A DNA stretch of 64,000 nucleotides from Glycine soja (taxonomy: Eukaryota; Streptophyta; Magnoliopsida; Fabales; Fabaceae). A model generated the notes under the pieces. The model did no database searches and was not told where the DNA came from. It worked only from the letters and a program-made list of their open reading frames with translations. Within the stretch, counting starts at the first letter, position 1. Every line of letters starts with the position of its first letter. The DNA lies in the NCBI RefSeq assembly GCF_004193775.1, contig NC_041011.1, positions 10,133,656 to 10,197,655 on the forward strand, in the 5' to 3' direction. This document shows positions 34,481 to 45,970 of the stretch, in pieces. The position numbers were made by a program, and so were the translations under genes.

Positions 34481-36180
34481 CCAAATTATTAGCTAACCTT
34501 TTGTAGGTACAAAATAAACCAAAGGTCCACGGTGTCATCCCATGGCTAAGTTATGAAATTCTAATGAAAGTAAAGGGATATAGGTTCAATATTTAGGCAA
34601 AATCAATCTTCCTATAATCATTCGATTACCTTGCAATTCATACCCATGATGAGTTTCAAGATTTAATAACAGGTCTTGCATAACCTGTGATAATTCATAT
34701 CATCCAGGGCTTCTTCCAACCAATCCTCTTGGTCCTTAAACTACGTCTTTGAAATTGAAGTAAAATGCATTTTCCTCTTGGTTCTTGAAAGGTCTTGCAT
34801 GCAACCTAAACTTCTCCCTAAAACTTGTGTAATGATACATGAACACCCTTTTATAATAAACACGTATTTGATACTTTTGTTTTCTATCTATCTCTTCTTG
34901 TCACATCTTATCTCCTATAAATTTATCACTTCTCTCTTTTATTTCTTTACCTCTCTAAGTATTGATGGGTATATGGGTGTTGATCAAACATTTTCCAAAA
35001 TCCTTCACAATAGTAATTTGCTTCAAACCCAAAAGCAATGCAAATGAATTTTGCATCATTAAAGTTACAAACTCTATATCTTTCCCATTTACTATCTACC
35101 GAATAGTTACAAACTCTATCTCTTTCCCATTTATTCCTACTCTCATTATTTCAGTTATTTGCCCACTAAACAGTTATAGCTATAAAAAAATCCTTATGAC
35201 TCTGATATTTTGTCACCACTCATTCTCTTTCTGCTGTAAGCCTTCTTAATGGGAGGTTTACTCACATATTAGACAAAGAAACATATAATTTGACGTTATT
35301 CAATGGAAGAACGTGGAAATTTCTGGCTTACAACTTGCAAATGATACAATTTTTAGCGGGAGAGAAGCATCATTTAGCAATATATGTGTCATCAAATCCT
35401 TATAGAATCTTCTTTAGATCTCTTCAAGATTAAGGATAATAATTAAACTTCCACAACAGTCAATTGATCTCTACATCTAGAAAAAGAATGGGCTATTAAC
35501 GCAGCAAATTCATTAAAATAAAAAAACTGGGTTGAATTGCTTTCACTTACCTTAGATTCTTGTTGGCGCATACTCTCAAATGCACTCAGCTTGGCTGTTG
35601 TAAAAATCTGAGCAGAAGAGCGTACAAAATTTCTTAGAAAATATTAGAAATGACTCAAAGTGCTTTTCTTATTTTATTTTTTAAAGCAAAATGATATTGC
35701 AAAAACATCACTATACCGTATTAGATCCTAACTAGCTACCTCGGTCAGTATTAATCATTTGCAACACACCATAAACATATAAGAACAATGCTTCAAAGTG
35801 GTTGATGGACATACAAAAGTTGCATACATATGTAATGGGTGTCTTTAAGGCAAAAACTGATTTAGAAAGATAATTTAGAAATGGGTGATGGCCAACGTAT
35901 ACCTCCTTTTTGCTCAGTTTTTGAATTGGACAGTATCTTTCATTTACCAAGTATATCATGCATGCTGAGGAATTGCAAAAATATATATCTGAGTTGGAGC
36001 TTGGGAGGAACGGTGTTGGAAATAGGATTGGGAATAGTGAAGACAATTCTTAAATTGATAAACTGATCAATTTAACCTAAACAGTGAGATCGCCCTGCAT
36101 ATATATGAATTAGAGACAAAAATTCTATTTCTTTATGTTACTTTTTCTTTCAGATTTTCACGAGCAAAATAGTTTAACAA
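34481..36180. other. Flank of the decayed gypsy element and unrecognised DNA
   Basis: Contains LTR-like copy 2 (35089-35265), with a local about 42-bp duplication around 35063 and 35105. Frames at 34778-35249 lie in this repeat. A minus frame at 35732-36046 and a plus frame at 35881-36066 have no motif I can defend. Confidence 0.4.
35089..35265. repeat. LTR-like direct repeat, copy 2
   Basis: See copy 1 at 32959-33133. Same orientation, diverged by substitutions and small indels. Confidence 0.55.
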
Positions 36181-39060
36181 AATTTAAACTCGATCAGTAT
36201 ATTAGATTTAAATCTAATACTAATTAAAAATTAATATATTAAATTACTATATAATATACTAATTGATATATTAATTAGCATATAAAATTTAAGTTAATAT
36301 CATTCATATACTAAATAATATAATAATAAGTATCTGTACTAAAAAAGAAAATTAATATTCTAATTCAATACAGAAAAATTAACACACTAATTACTTGATG
36401 GATTAAATTTAGAGTTAATAATAATTACTAATATGTCATTGGTCCAAGTAAAATTATGTTTAAATTTTTTAAAAAAGGTTTTAGTTTTGAATCTTGAGAT
36501 GATAAAAAAAATGGTTGAAAGGAAAGAATATACTAAAAGTGATTATTCAAGTTTTTTAATGAAGATTAATTATTGGTAAAATGGATTTATACTTCATACT
36601 TAATAAAAAAAATTAATATATATAACAATTAAATTTATATTATATTCATTAGTATATTATTTAATACAGTAACTACCTTTAATATATTAAATATAATGAT
36701 TTTATTAATTAATTAATATACTAATTAAATTTATACCATATTAAAAATATTTAAAAAAATTAAAAGTCAATCAGTATATTCAATTTAAATTTAATATATA
36801 CTAATTAAAAATTAATATATTAATTGACTAATTTAGTATATAATAATTGACATATTAATTAGCATATTAATTTAAATGTAACACTAATTACTTAATATGT
36901 TTAATTTTAAATTAATAATAATTACCAACATGTTATTGATTCAAGTGAAACTATCTATATACTTTTTTGGCTTAAACATATTTTTGATTCTTAATAAATA
37001 TTCGATTTTGCGTTTGCTTTCTAATAAATTTTTGTTTTGCATTGAATCCTTAATTAAACAACAATTTTATTTATGAGTTTTGATATTTTTTTAATTTTTG
37101 ATAAATTAGGAAATTTTATGTCTGCTCTTTAAAAAATTATGTTCATTTGTAATTAGTCAAGACTAAAACAAAATTTATTAATTTATCGAGGAGAAAATAC
37201 AAAATTCATTAATCTATGAGGGACTAAAACAAAATATCAATTGACAAAAAAATATTATTTTGTTAGGGGATCAACATAAAGAAATATTAGGAAACAATAG
37301 CAAAAATTGAGTATTTATTATAGATAAAAAATATATTTAAGCCTATTTTGTAAAAAAAAAAATTGATTTTAAACCTTTAGGATGAAAAAGATATGATTGA
37401 GAAGGAAGAACATAAGAAAAGTGGTTAGTCAAATTTCCTACTGAATATTATTTATTGATAAAATGGATTGATACTTCATACTTAATACGTAAATATTCAA
37501 TATAATAATTAAATTTATACTATATGCAACAAATTCATTATTATACTAATTAAATTAATATATTAATTAATTCATACAGTAATTGACTTTAATATATTAA
37601 TTAGAATGAATTTATTAATTAATTAGTATACTAAATAAATTTTTACGATATTAAAATATTTAAAAAAATTCAAAGTCAAGCAGTATATTACATTCAAATT
37701 TAATATATTATTTAAGAAGTAATATTAATTTAATAATTTATTATATAATAATTGATATCCTAATTATTTAATACAATAATTAAAATTAATATTTAATTAT
37801 TATATTAATTATAATGAATTATTAAAATAATTTTAACAAAATTCAAAGTCAATCAGTATATTACATTTAAATTTAATATATTATTTAAAAAATAATATAT
37901 TAATTTACTAATTTAGTATATAATAAGTAACATATTAATTATTTAATACAGTAATTAAAATTAATATATTAATTCACTAATTTAGTATATAATAATTGAT
38001 ATATTAATTATTTAATAAAATAATTAAAATGAATATATTAATTATTATATTAATTTTAATGAATTTATTAAAAATATTTAACTAAATTCAAAGTCCATCA
38101 GTATATTACATTTAAATTTAATTATTAAATAAAAGTTAAAGTATTAATTTACTAATTTATTATATAATAATTGATATATTAAATATTTAATACAGTAATT
38201 AACATTAATATATTAATTACTATATTGATTTTCATATATTTATTAATTAATTAGCATACTAATTAAATTTTTGATATATTAAAAATATTTTAACAAAATT
38301 CCAAATCAATCAGTATATTGCAGATAAATTTAGTATATTATTTTAAAATTAATATATTAATTTACTAATTTAGTATATAATAATTGATATATTAATTTAA
38401 ATGTAACACTAATTACTTAATATGTTATATTTTAAGTTAATAATAATTACCAACATGTTATTGTTCATAGTGAAACTATGCTTATATTTTTAAGTAAGAT
38501 CTCAGTTTTAAACCTTCAGCATAGAAAAAATATGGTTTAAAAACAAAAATATAGTAAAAGTGGCTAACCAAATTTGCTAGCGAATATTATTCGTTGATAA
38601 AACGTATTGATACTTCATACTTAATACACAGATATTTAGTATAATAACTAAATTATACTATATACAATAAATTCATTAGTATACTAATTAAATTAATATG
38701 TTAATTATTTCATACAGTATTGAATTTAATATATTAATTATAATGAATTTATTAAACATACTTTAACAAAATTCAAACTCAATCAGTATATTACATTTAT
38801 AATTATTAAATAAAAATTATATATTAATTTACTAATTTAGTATATAATAATTGATACATTAACTATTTAATATAGTAATTAACATTAATATATTATTTAC
38901 TATATTAATTATGATGAATTTATTAAAAATATTTGAACAAAATTCAAAGTCAATAACTATATTACATTTAAATTTAATATATTAAATAAAAATTAGTATA
39001 TTAATTTGCTAATTTAGTATATAATAATTGATATATCGATTAGCATTATAGTAAAAAATA
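36180..39060. repeat. Complex AT-rich tandem repeat array
   Basis: About 2.9 kb made of diverged copies of two modules. Module A begins (a)atcagtatattacatttaaa and recurs at 36195, 36772, 37681, 37854, 38099, 38311, 38784 and 38955, spaced 170-240 bp where units are adjacent. Module B (taataataattaccaacatgttattg...gtgaaactat) is inserted at about 36400-36680, 36890-37560 and 38395-38720. Both modules are also present in the fold-back at 29.3-31.0 kb. No coding potential. Higher-order duplication of an A+B block is the simplest reading. Confidence 0.78.
36969..37343. mobile_element. MITE inside a module B copy of the array
   Basis: A 375-bp element with about 44-bp inverted ends (GGCTTAAACATATTTTTGAT and, complemented, GGCTTAAATATATTTTTTATC). 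It interrupts module B, whose sequence resumes afterwards (attgattttaaacctttagg). Flanking 9-mers agree at only 6 of 9 positions, so the target duplication has decayed. Confidence 0.7.
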
Positions 39061-39634
39061 GGCTAAATTGTTGTTTCTCCTAATTTTTTAAATTCGTGAT
39101 TTTGGATCCTCTTGATTTTAATTTTAATTATAACATTTGATCTTCCTCATCTTATAAAATAAAAATCAGTGATTTTGATTCTTTTGATAGATTATTAATA
39201 ATTAATTTTGGTTAATCAAGTTATTAAGTTAATTATAAATTACATTCAAAACAAAAGTTAATTATAAATTAATCAAAACTATTAATTATTAAAAAATTGA
39301 ATAAGAAAGTATAAGTCTTAAATTTTCACAACATTATGTTTCTCATCTACTCTGCAAACACCTCCTTTATCTCCATTGTCGTACATGACTCTACCGACAA
39401 TAACACCATATTAGGGTTAACCGTCTTCTATTAAATTTTTAATGAATAATAAATTTTATTTAATTTATAATTAATTTAATATCTCTAACAATCACAATTA
39501 GTAATTAATAATCTATCAGGGTAACTAGAATAAAAAATTTATAAAATTAGGAGACCAAATGTTACAATTTAAAATCAAGGGGACCAAAATCATGAATTTG
39601 AAAAATTAGGAGGACCAAAATTACAATTAGGCCT
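39061..39634. mobile_element. Mutator-type MITE at the array border
   Basis: A 574-bp element with arms of over 80 bp (left GGCTAAATTGTTGTTTCTCC, right complement GGCCTAATTGTAATTTTGGTC). It is flanked by perfect 9-bp duplications TAAAAAATA (39052-39060 and 39635-39643). Non-coding interior. Confidence 0.85.
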
Positions 39635-39643
39635 AAAAAATAC

Positions 39644-41080
39644 TCTGTTCTTTTGTTTTTGATCATCAATACTCTGTTCTTTTACTTTAGTTAATTTGAG
39701 ACAGAGATATTAATGTAATTTAATATTCATTAAACAAAACAAAAAATTATCTTTCTCCTTTCATCCCTCTGTATTAGGGGCGAGAAATGTGTTGGGTTGG
39801 ACCGGGTCTTATCTAAACTTGGTTTGACCTGTTTTATATTTTATAATCTAAGCCTGAATTTGTTACTTGTCACGAGCTTGTTTTTAGACTTGAGTTCGGC
39901 TTTTGTAAAAGTCTATCAGGCCTGTATGCTCATTTAAAGGCTTGTTTCATATTAAGAAGTATAAAAAAATATTTTTTTAAAACAAAACCAAAGATTTTCA
40001 TTAAAAACAACAAGATAATTTTAAATCACAAGCTATATGGACAAAATTTGCCTACAAACATTACATGTGACACACTATACCAAAGTCTTTTAAGTCTCAC
40101 CAAAAGCAAATAGTCTATGTTCCTTCTACTCATCTATGCTTATACAAATTAATTTATTTCAAACATTACTTAAAATGATTTAAATCGTCAAACTACTAAA
40201 ATGATTTTGTAATTTGAATAAAATAATTATAATATTATATCATATTAATAATAATATTTTATTATAAAATATTATTACCAAACAGACCAGTCCGTCAGGT
40301 TTAATAGCTTTTCTTAAGGCACGTGGCTTGTCCTGTTTAACTAAATAAACTTTTTAAAAACTTGAGCTTCACTTTTTTGTTAAATAAGTTGAACCAGGTG
40401 AGTACTTAACCTCCTACCGTACTCGGTATATCCATTAAACTAAAAGTTGGTGACAAAGAAATGGTTCATTGACTTTGACAAGTCAAATTTTAAATTAGGG
40501 ACAAAAATAAAATTTCAAAAAAGTTTAAAAACTAAAAAAGAATTATAGCCTTATTTATTTATATTCTTTGTTGTTGTATTTTATTTTATTCTTTACTTTG
40601 TAGTAATAGAAAAAGTGATTGAATCTCTCTGTGATGTTCTTCATAAATTTATGTTCATTTATATAAAAAAAAAAGATATAAAAATGACTTCAATTTGTGA
40701 AAAAGTGATTACACAATCATTTATAGATGATGTTGAAATCACTAATAGCTCTAACTTCAATCTAGAATAAGATAGAAAAAAATTAAATGAAGATAATTTA
40801 TTAGAAGAGAATGTAGAGTATATATATTTTTTAGCTTAAATATATTTTTAGTTGTTAAAATTTAGTATTTTTTGGTTTTTCATCTAAAATATTTTAAGGA
40901 CTAAAAATAAAATAAACATAATTTACAAAAATTAAAAAATAAAAAATAACTTTTCAAGAATGGAAAATAAAAATATTTTAAATTATAAAACTAAATATTT
41001 AAACCTTTTTTAATTTATATGAATTAAACACAATAAATATCTTACTCAATCAATTGAGCTAGACACCTTTAATGGTTGAG
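39644..41080. other. AT-rich intergenic DNA
   Basis: A 29-bp phrase (aatactctgttctttt...) is doubled at 39640-39690. The block at 39780-40430, rich in 'ggcctg' and 'gcttg' phrases, resembles a further transposon remnant. 40835-41010 has weak inverted ends (agcttaaatata / ggtttaaatatt). No gene. Confidence 0.4.
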
Positions 41081-41085
41081 CATAT
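41081..41085. repeat. Target-site duplication of the large gypsy element, left
   Basis: CATAT, identical to 52919-52923. Confidence 0.85.
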
Positions 41086-42433
41086 TGTTGAGGTTTTGGC
41101 AAGTGTACCAAATCGCTCTTAAGTAGTAAACCTCGAAAGTCCGAGTATCGTTTCCACAGAGATTTTATTGCACTTTATCGAATACTTGTCAATTTGTAAG
41201 TAAGAGTAAGATAATAAAAGCAGGAATACGTGCAGGAATAGATTGCTATTACTAGATCGAATAGTTTAAACGGGAAGACAATTAATAAAAATGCCAAGAC
41301 CAGACAAACCCAATTGGCCTACGATGCATGAAAATATGATATTTATTACCAATGCACTGGTATTAGTTCTACCCACATCTGTTAATTTTACTTGCCCCTG
41401 ATGTCTCACGATGACAAGCCTATTTTAACTACCTATCTCCCAAATGCCTTTGCGAAGATTCAATGATTAAAATGCATTAAGGTTAAATTCTAAATGTTGC
41501 TAAATGCGTGGGCATTGAGTCATCATTCTATGCCTAGCAATGCTAACCCAAGGATTCTTTTCTTAACATGTTCTATTAGCTGTTACCCTTTCCCAAGTGC
41601 ATAACCCCTAAAACCAATGCATGCATTAAATCTTAAACCCTTATTAGGAAATACCCTCTCCCGAGCAAATAAAACCCAAAAGAAATTCAAGAATGAATGC
41701 AAGATAACAAGAAAAGAATTAGAACAGAAAAACCTGCAATAAATCCTCTTTGCATTGATAATTCTTTAAAGTACACCGTACATCGTTGGCTTTTTAGGTC
41801 TGCCAGGCCCTAGCTAGGGGATTAGTCACTCATGGCCATTGAGGGCTTACAACTGGGGTCGAAAGAAAGAATAGGGATAATAAAAACAAAGAATATAGAG
41901 AGAGAAGGGAGAGCTCAAGCTTGGAGTGCTGAGGGAATTGCTCTGAGGCGAGATGTGTTGATTCCTTGGGACTGGCTCTCTATAGCTGCTGAAGTGGGCT
42001 TTGGGCCTTCAGATTCGCGCTTAGCGCGACACCTCGCGCTTAGCGCGTTCGGATCGTGCGTTTAGCGCGCGCTGCAGGCTTAGCCTGTGCTTCTGTTGGA
42101 TCGCGCGCTTAGCGCGTAGCTGGGGCTTAGCGCGCGTAACAGATTCTGCATCTTCGAGCTCAACGCCTCGCTTAGCGCCTATCTTCTTTGCTTGCTTAGC
42201 GCCTGAGGCGCGCTTAGCACGAGTGTTGGGCTGAGCCTGCTTCAGAACTCCTTCTTTTTCTCCATTTCTGTTGCCTTTTTGCTTAATGTAACCTCAATTT
42301 TCATATCTGCAACCAGAAATTCAATTTAATTAATTTTTCAACTTTTAATTATAAATAACTGCTAAATAATTAATTCTAGGCCAAAATTTGATTAATTAAC
42401 TACTATTAATTCACAATTATTTAGCAGTTATCA
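41086..42433 (-). repeat. 3' LTR of the large gypsy element
   Basis: 1348 bp, starting TGTTGAGGTTTTGGCAAG and ending TTAGCAGTTATCA. It is highly similar to 51587-52918. It carries more copies of the cgcttagcgcg palindrome (42014-42220) than the other LTR and lacks 4 bp in the TATA region (41981). The ORF at 41832-42065 is incidental. Confidence 0.95.
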
Positions 42434-42448
42434 AAATCCCCCAAATTA
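42434..42448 (-). promoter_or_regulatory. Polypurine tract of the large gypsy element
   Basis: In the minus direction AATTTGGGGGATTT directly precedes the 3' LTR (TGATAACTGC). It primes plus-strand DNA synthesis. The same tract, slightly changed, borders the LTR at 21802. Confidence 0.85.
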
Positions 42449-43725
42449 AACTTTGCTTGTCCCCAAGCAAACCAAGAATAAAAGCAAATAAATTCTCAAG
42501 CAAGTTCTGAGTGTTCCAACACTATCAATGGCTTTAGTTCCTCCTTCTTTCTGTGGTCCTTTCCGCATCTGTCAACATCTCAAAATGAAAGCATAAAACA
42601 CAAGAGTGAAATTAGTCAGTCCTTTGGAATCTTAATCAAATCTGGCTTGCCTTACTTTCCTCACAAGGCTGGTGTTTCCCTCTGCTCACAAGTGTTTGGT
42701 TCAGTGTTTGCAATTTTACTAACAACCTGCAAGTAAAACTCCAAAATTTTGCATTTCATCTCAGTTACAGTTATCTTTAGTTACCTTTGGTGGATCACTA
42801 AGGACTTTATCGGCTTGTATTGGGGCCTGGCTTACAAAAAATCATGGTTTTTCTTGGGAATTCAAACTTAGGATTAAGAAAGCAAAAATTTCCAATTCTT
42901 CCTAGGCCTTTTTCTTAACCCTTTTATTTCCCCACAACACTTTTCTTTTGACACCTCTCTTGCTCTTTTGTTTCTGCCCTTTATTACACACATTTTTTTT
43001 TTGAATTGGGCCTACAGTTTGTAAAAGGTGTCTTACTATGTGCTGTACTATTATCTGAGCTACCTATTTCCCAAAATCCCCCAAATTAAGACCTTTATAA
43101 CCCATTTTTGCTCTCTTATCATCCTAAAGGGTTAGGACTATCATTTTATTGGCTCAAGGGTTAATTCAAAATAATATATTGGCTCAATCATGGGTGCAAG
43201 GGGTAAAAATCATGTCGGGTTGGCTTTTTGGCTAAGTAGCTAAACATAACAAACATGGCCTTGATCATATCCACCTTAAGTAACTATTCTAACAGTTTAA
43301 GAATGATGCAAAACCAGGAACTTAAAAACAGGCGTTTTCTCTCACAATTAAGTTCACACTCTCACCGGGACTTAAGCAAGTATTCGGTGTACCAGTTATG
43401 ACCTTGTTCCATCAGACTAACCTTCCCACCTTGTGCTATTCATGTTCCATTTCTTGACCTGACTTGTGCTTCCAGAACCAGTGTTTCCAAGGATTAGTGA
43501 CATCTCAAGTGTTTGAACCTTCCAGAACAAGCTCAAAAATTATGACTGCTCAATTTTACCATGCAATTATTACTCAGAAAACACATACTGAAATACTAAT
43601 ATTATTACTACTACTTCTTTTTAATACCCAAACAGACTACATAAAAGAAACATAAGACATAAAAGAAACATAAAAGAAGAAAACATCAAAACATAAAGGA
43701 AAACAACAAAACATAAAAGAAAACA
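42449..43725 (-). other. 3' non-coding region of the gypsy element
   Basis: No ORF on the coding strand. It starts with a GCTTGGGGACAAGC hairpin-like phrase and is collinear with 21820-22900 of the second gypsy family. The plus frame at 43464-43655 is incidental. Confidence 0.65.
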
Positions 43726-44982
43726 TCAACTGCCTCCGCCCAAGTCTGCCCATGGGCCCCAGTCAGCGCTAGTTAGGTCAACAATGAGGTCTTCATCGAC
43801 TGCAGGATCCTCAGCAGCTTTAGAAGGCTCTTCCCCCCTGTCAGTGGAGGGCTGGTCTCCTGGCCAGGCAACCTGCTGATGATAAGCCTCTAGAGTGATG
43901 AGCGATGGGTCCATCTGCAGATGTAAGGACAGCCTATGCATGTTCTCCATGATGAGCTGCTGTCCGATGTGAATGGACCTCAGCATCTGACCCTGCATGT
44001 CCAGGGATACTGAGGTGGAGGCAGGTGGAGGTCGCGGTCTCTGGGAAGAAGGCTAAGACGAAGGCTGGGTAGGAAGAGGGGCCTCTGATGTTGACGCCGA
44101 GGCTCTGGTGCGTGTGCGGCGGGTCCCTGGAAATGTAATCGATGGATCGGCGGGGTTCCAACAGTTCTTCTTCACGTAAGCCAAGTTGATCGCAGGGCTG
44201 AGTGACTCAAAGATCAGGGTATCAGAAACTACCCCCTGAATGTCACACAACGCTGTAATCAACGCCGGGAACCCGAGCCTCAAGGTGCTGGACTGGGTAA
44301 TCTGACTGATCTGCTGAGATATAAAGCTGCCCACGTCCATATCCATCTGGCTCACCAAGCTGTAGATCAAGCGTGCCCTGTCAAGATTAACATCAGATGT
44401 GTGAGAAGTGGGTGCAAGATCATAATAAGAGAGGACACTCCATGTCTGAGCGAGTGTCGTCATGTCCTTCCTCAGCAGCTTCCAGGGAAGACCATCGGTG
44501 TTTAGAACAAAATGCCCCCCTAGAGTACATAGTGTGGCGGCGATGGTGTTAGGATCAGGGTGAGTGCTGAGGTATCTGGTGTAGGCTGGGTACTCCTCCC
44601 CGTCCTCCAAGATGACTGGGGTGTCGAGGAAGTCGTTAATCGTGTCAGCGTCAAAATGAACGACCTGTCCTCGCACCCTGCAGAATCTGGGACTGTGGTC
44701 CTCTGGATCATAAAGGTTCGAATAGAACTCTTTCACCAAAGCCACATCGATCCTCTTCTCTGGTAGGCGTGTAAGCACCTGGTCCCATCTGCACCTCCTG
44801 AGTTCCTGGAGGAACTCATCGAACATCCCAGGCCCAAGTTCAACATTCCTCTCCGGAAGGATGTTCCGAAGCTGAATGTTGTCTTGGTACTTGTGCCAAG
44901 CAATCTCTGAGGTAAAGCGGGAAGAGTCCCAGTTGGACGCTTCCCCTGGTGTGGGCACGGCACGGCGTTTACGGGAGGCCAT
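43726..44982 (-). CDS. Third ORF (envelope position), putative plant transposon protein
   Basis: Start ATG 44982 (MASRKRRAVPTPGEASNWD); an upstream in-frame ATG at 45006 is less likely. The first 309 codons run to TAG at 44053-44055, and the same frame resumes to 43726, for about 418 codons in all. Motifs include ERNVELGPGMFDEF, EFYSNLYDPEDHSPRFCRVR, FLDTPVILEDGEEYPAY, TLAQTWSVLSYYDLAPTSHTS and KKNCWNPADPSI. I recognise this as the 'putative plant transposon protein' domain common in legume gypsy elements. I see no signal peptide or membrane helix, so an envelope role is not supported by sequence. The tail after the TAG is Gln/Pro/Asp/Glu-rich. Confidence 0.82.
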
Positions 44983-45970
44983 CTGAAAAAAAACCAAAAA
45001 CAACATAACAGATTGCAGTTAGTAAACATGGAGGTGCAAAAAGTAAATAAACTAGGGGTGCAGTTAGTAAAGAAGGGGTGCCGAAAGTAAGTAGATGGGG
45101 GTGAAGAGAGTAGAAATAGGGATGCAAAGAGTAAGGCACGAGGGCTGATGGGCCCTAAGGCCCAGCCCCGCGCTTAGCGCCCCCTCCACGCTGTTGTTGG
45201 CACGCGCTTAGCGCCAAGGGTGGGCGCTTAGCGCGTTCATCTAGATGCACGAGCGCGCTTAGCGCAGGCGGCCAGCTAAGCGCGTGAGTGCTTTTTCTGT
45301 TGTCTGAGTTTATGGAGGCTTAGCGCACTTTTCCTCCCTTCCTTTTATGTTGGTTGTTCTCGCTAAGCCTCTGCATAGGCTTAGCGTGATACCACCTGCA
45401 AAATGTTACAGCAGCAACCCAGACCCCAATCTTACCTATTTTTGTGAAGAATGCGTGAAAAAGGGACAGAGAATCACGTAAGCCTTAGAAGAAATGCACA
45501 GAAAGAGGAAAATAGGAAGTATGAGTATGCAGAAGGGAAGAAAAGAAGTGAAATGGGTTGATTTAAAATAAATCAAGGGGAAGCTGAAGGGTTGGACAGT
45601 TTCGAAAACTGTCCAGCAATTTATGGCACGTGCGCTTAGCGCGTAGGTGCCGCTAAGCGCACCAAGGGCAGCGTCCCTTGGTTTTTCCCCCGTAATTTAA
45701 AATTCAAAATTTGAAAAATACCTGGGCGCTTAGCGCATGGTCGCGCGCTAAGCGCATAGCTTCGTGCAGCCCACTTTACTTTTGTTGTTGGCACCCCTCC
45801 TATTGTTGTCTTCACCTGCTTCGACTTTGCTTTTTGCACCTCCTGTTTGCTATTTGCACCTGTTGGGCTTTTTTTTTCAAGAAATAAAATAACTACATTT
45901 TTACAATATATGTTGGGTTGCCTCCCAACCAGCGCTTAGTTTATTGTCTTTAGCTAGACAGTAGTCCTTC
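44983..45970 (-). other. Spacer between integrase and third ORF, with palindrome clusters
   Basis: Contains two groups of cgcttagcgc / gcgctaagcgc palindromes (45171-45390 and 45629-45765) separated by AT-richer DNA. The minus frame at 45636-45839 is a by-product. A leader or splice acceptor for the third ORF may lie here, but none is identifiable. Confidence 0.6.

Noticed and set aside
35732..36066. Opposed ORFs of 104 and 61 codons
   Set aside because: A faint retrotransposon feel on the minus strand could not be tied to any named motif.
40835..41010. Possible further MITE with agcttaaatata / ggtttaaatatt ends
   Set aside because: Inverted similarity is weak at this AT content and no 9-bp duplication was found.
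41832..42065. 77-codon ORF in the LTR, and its partner at 52498-52776
   Set aside because: Both are in LTR sequence, change frame between the two LTRs and reflect the GC palindromes.
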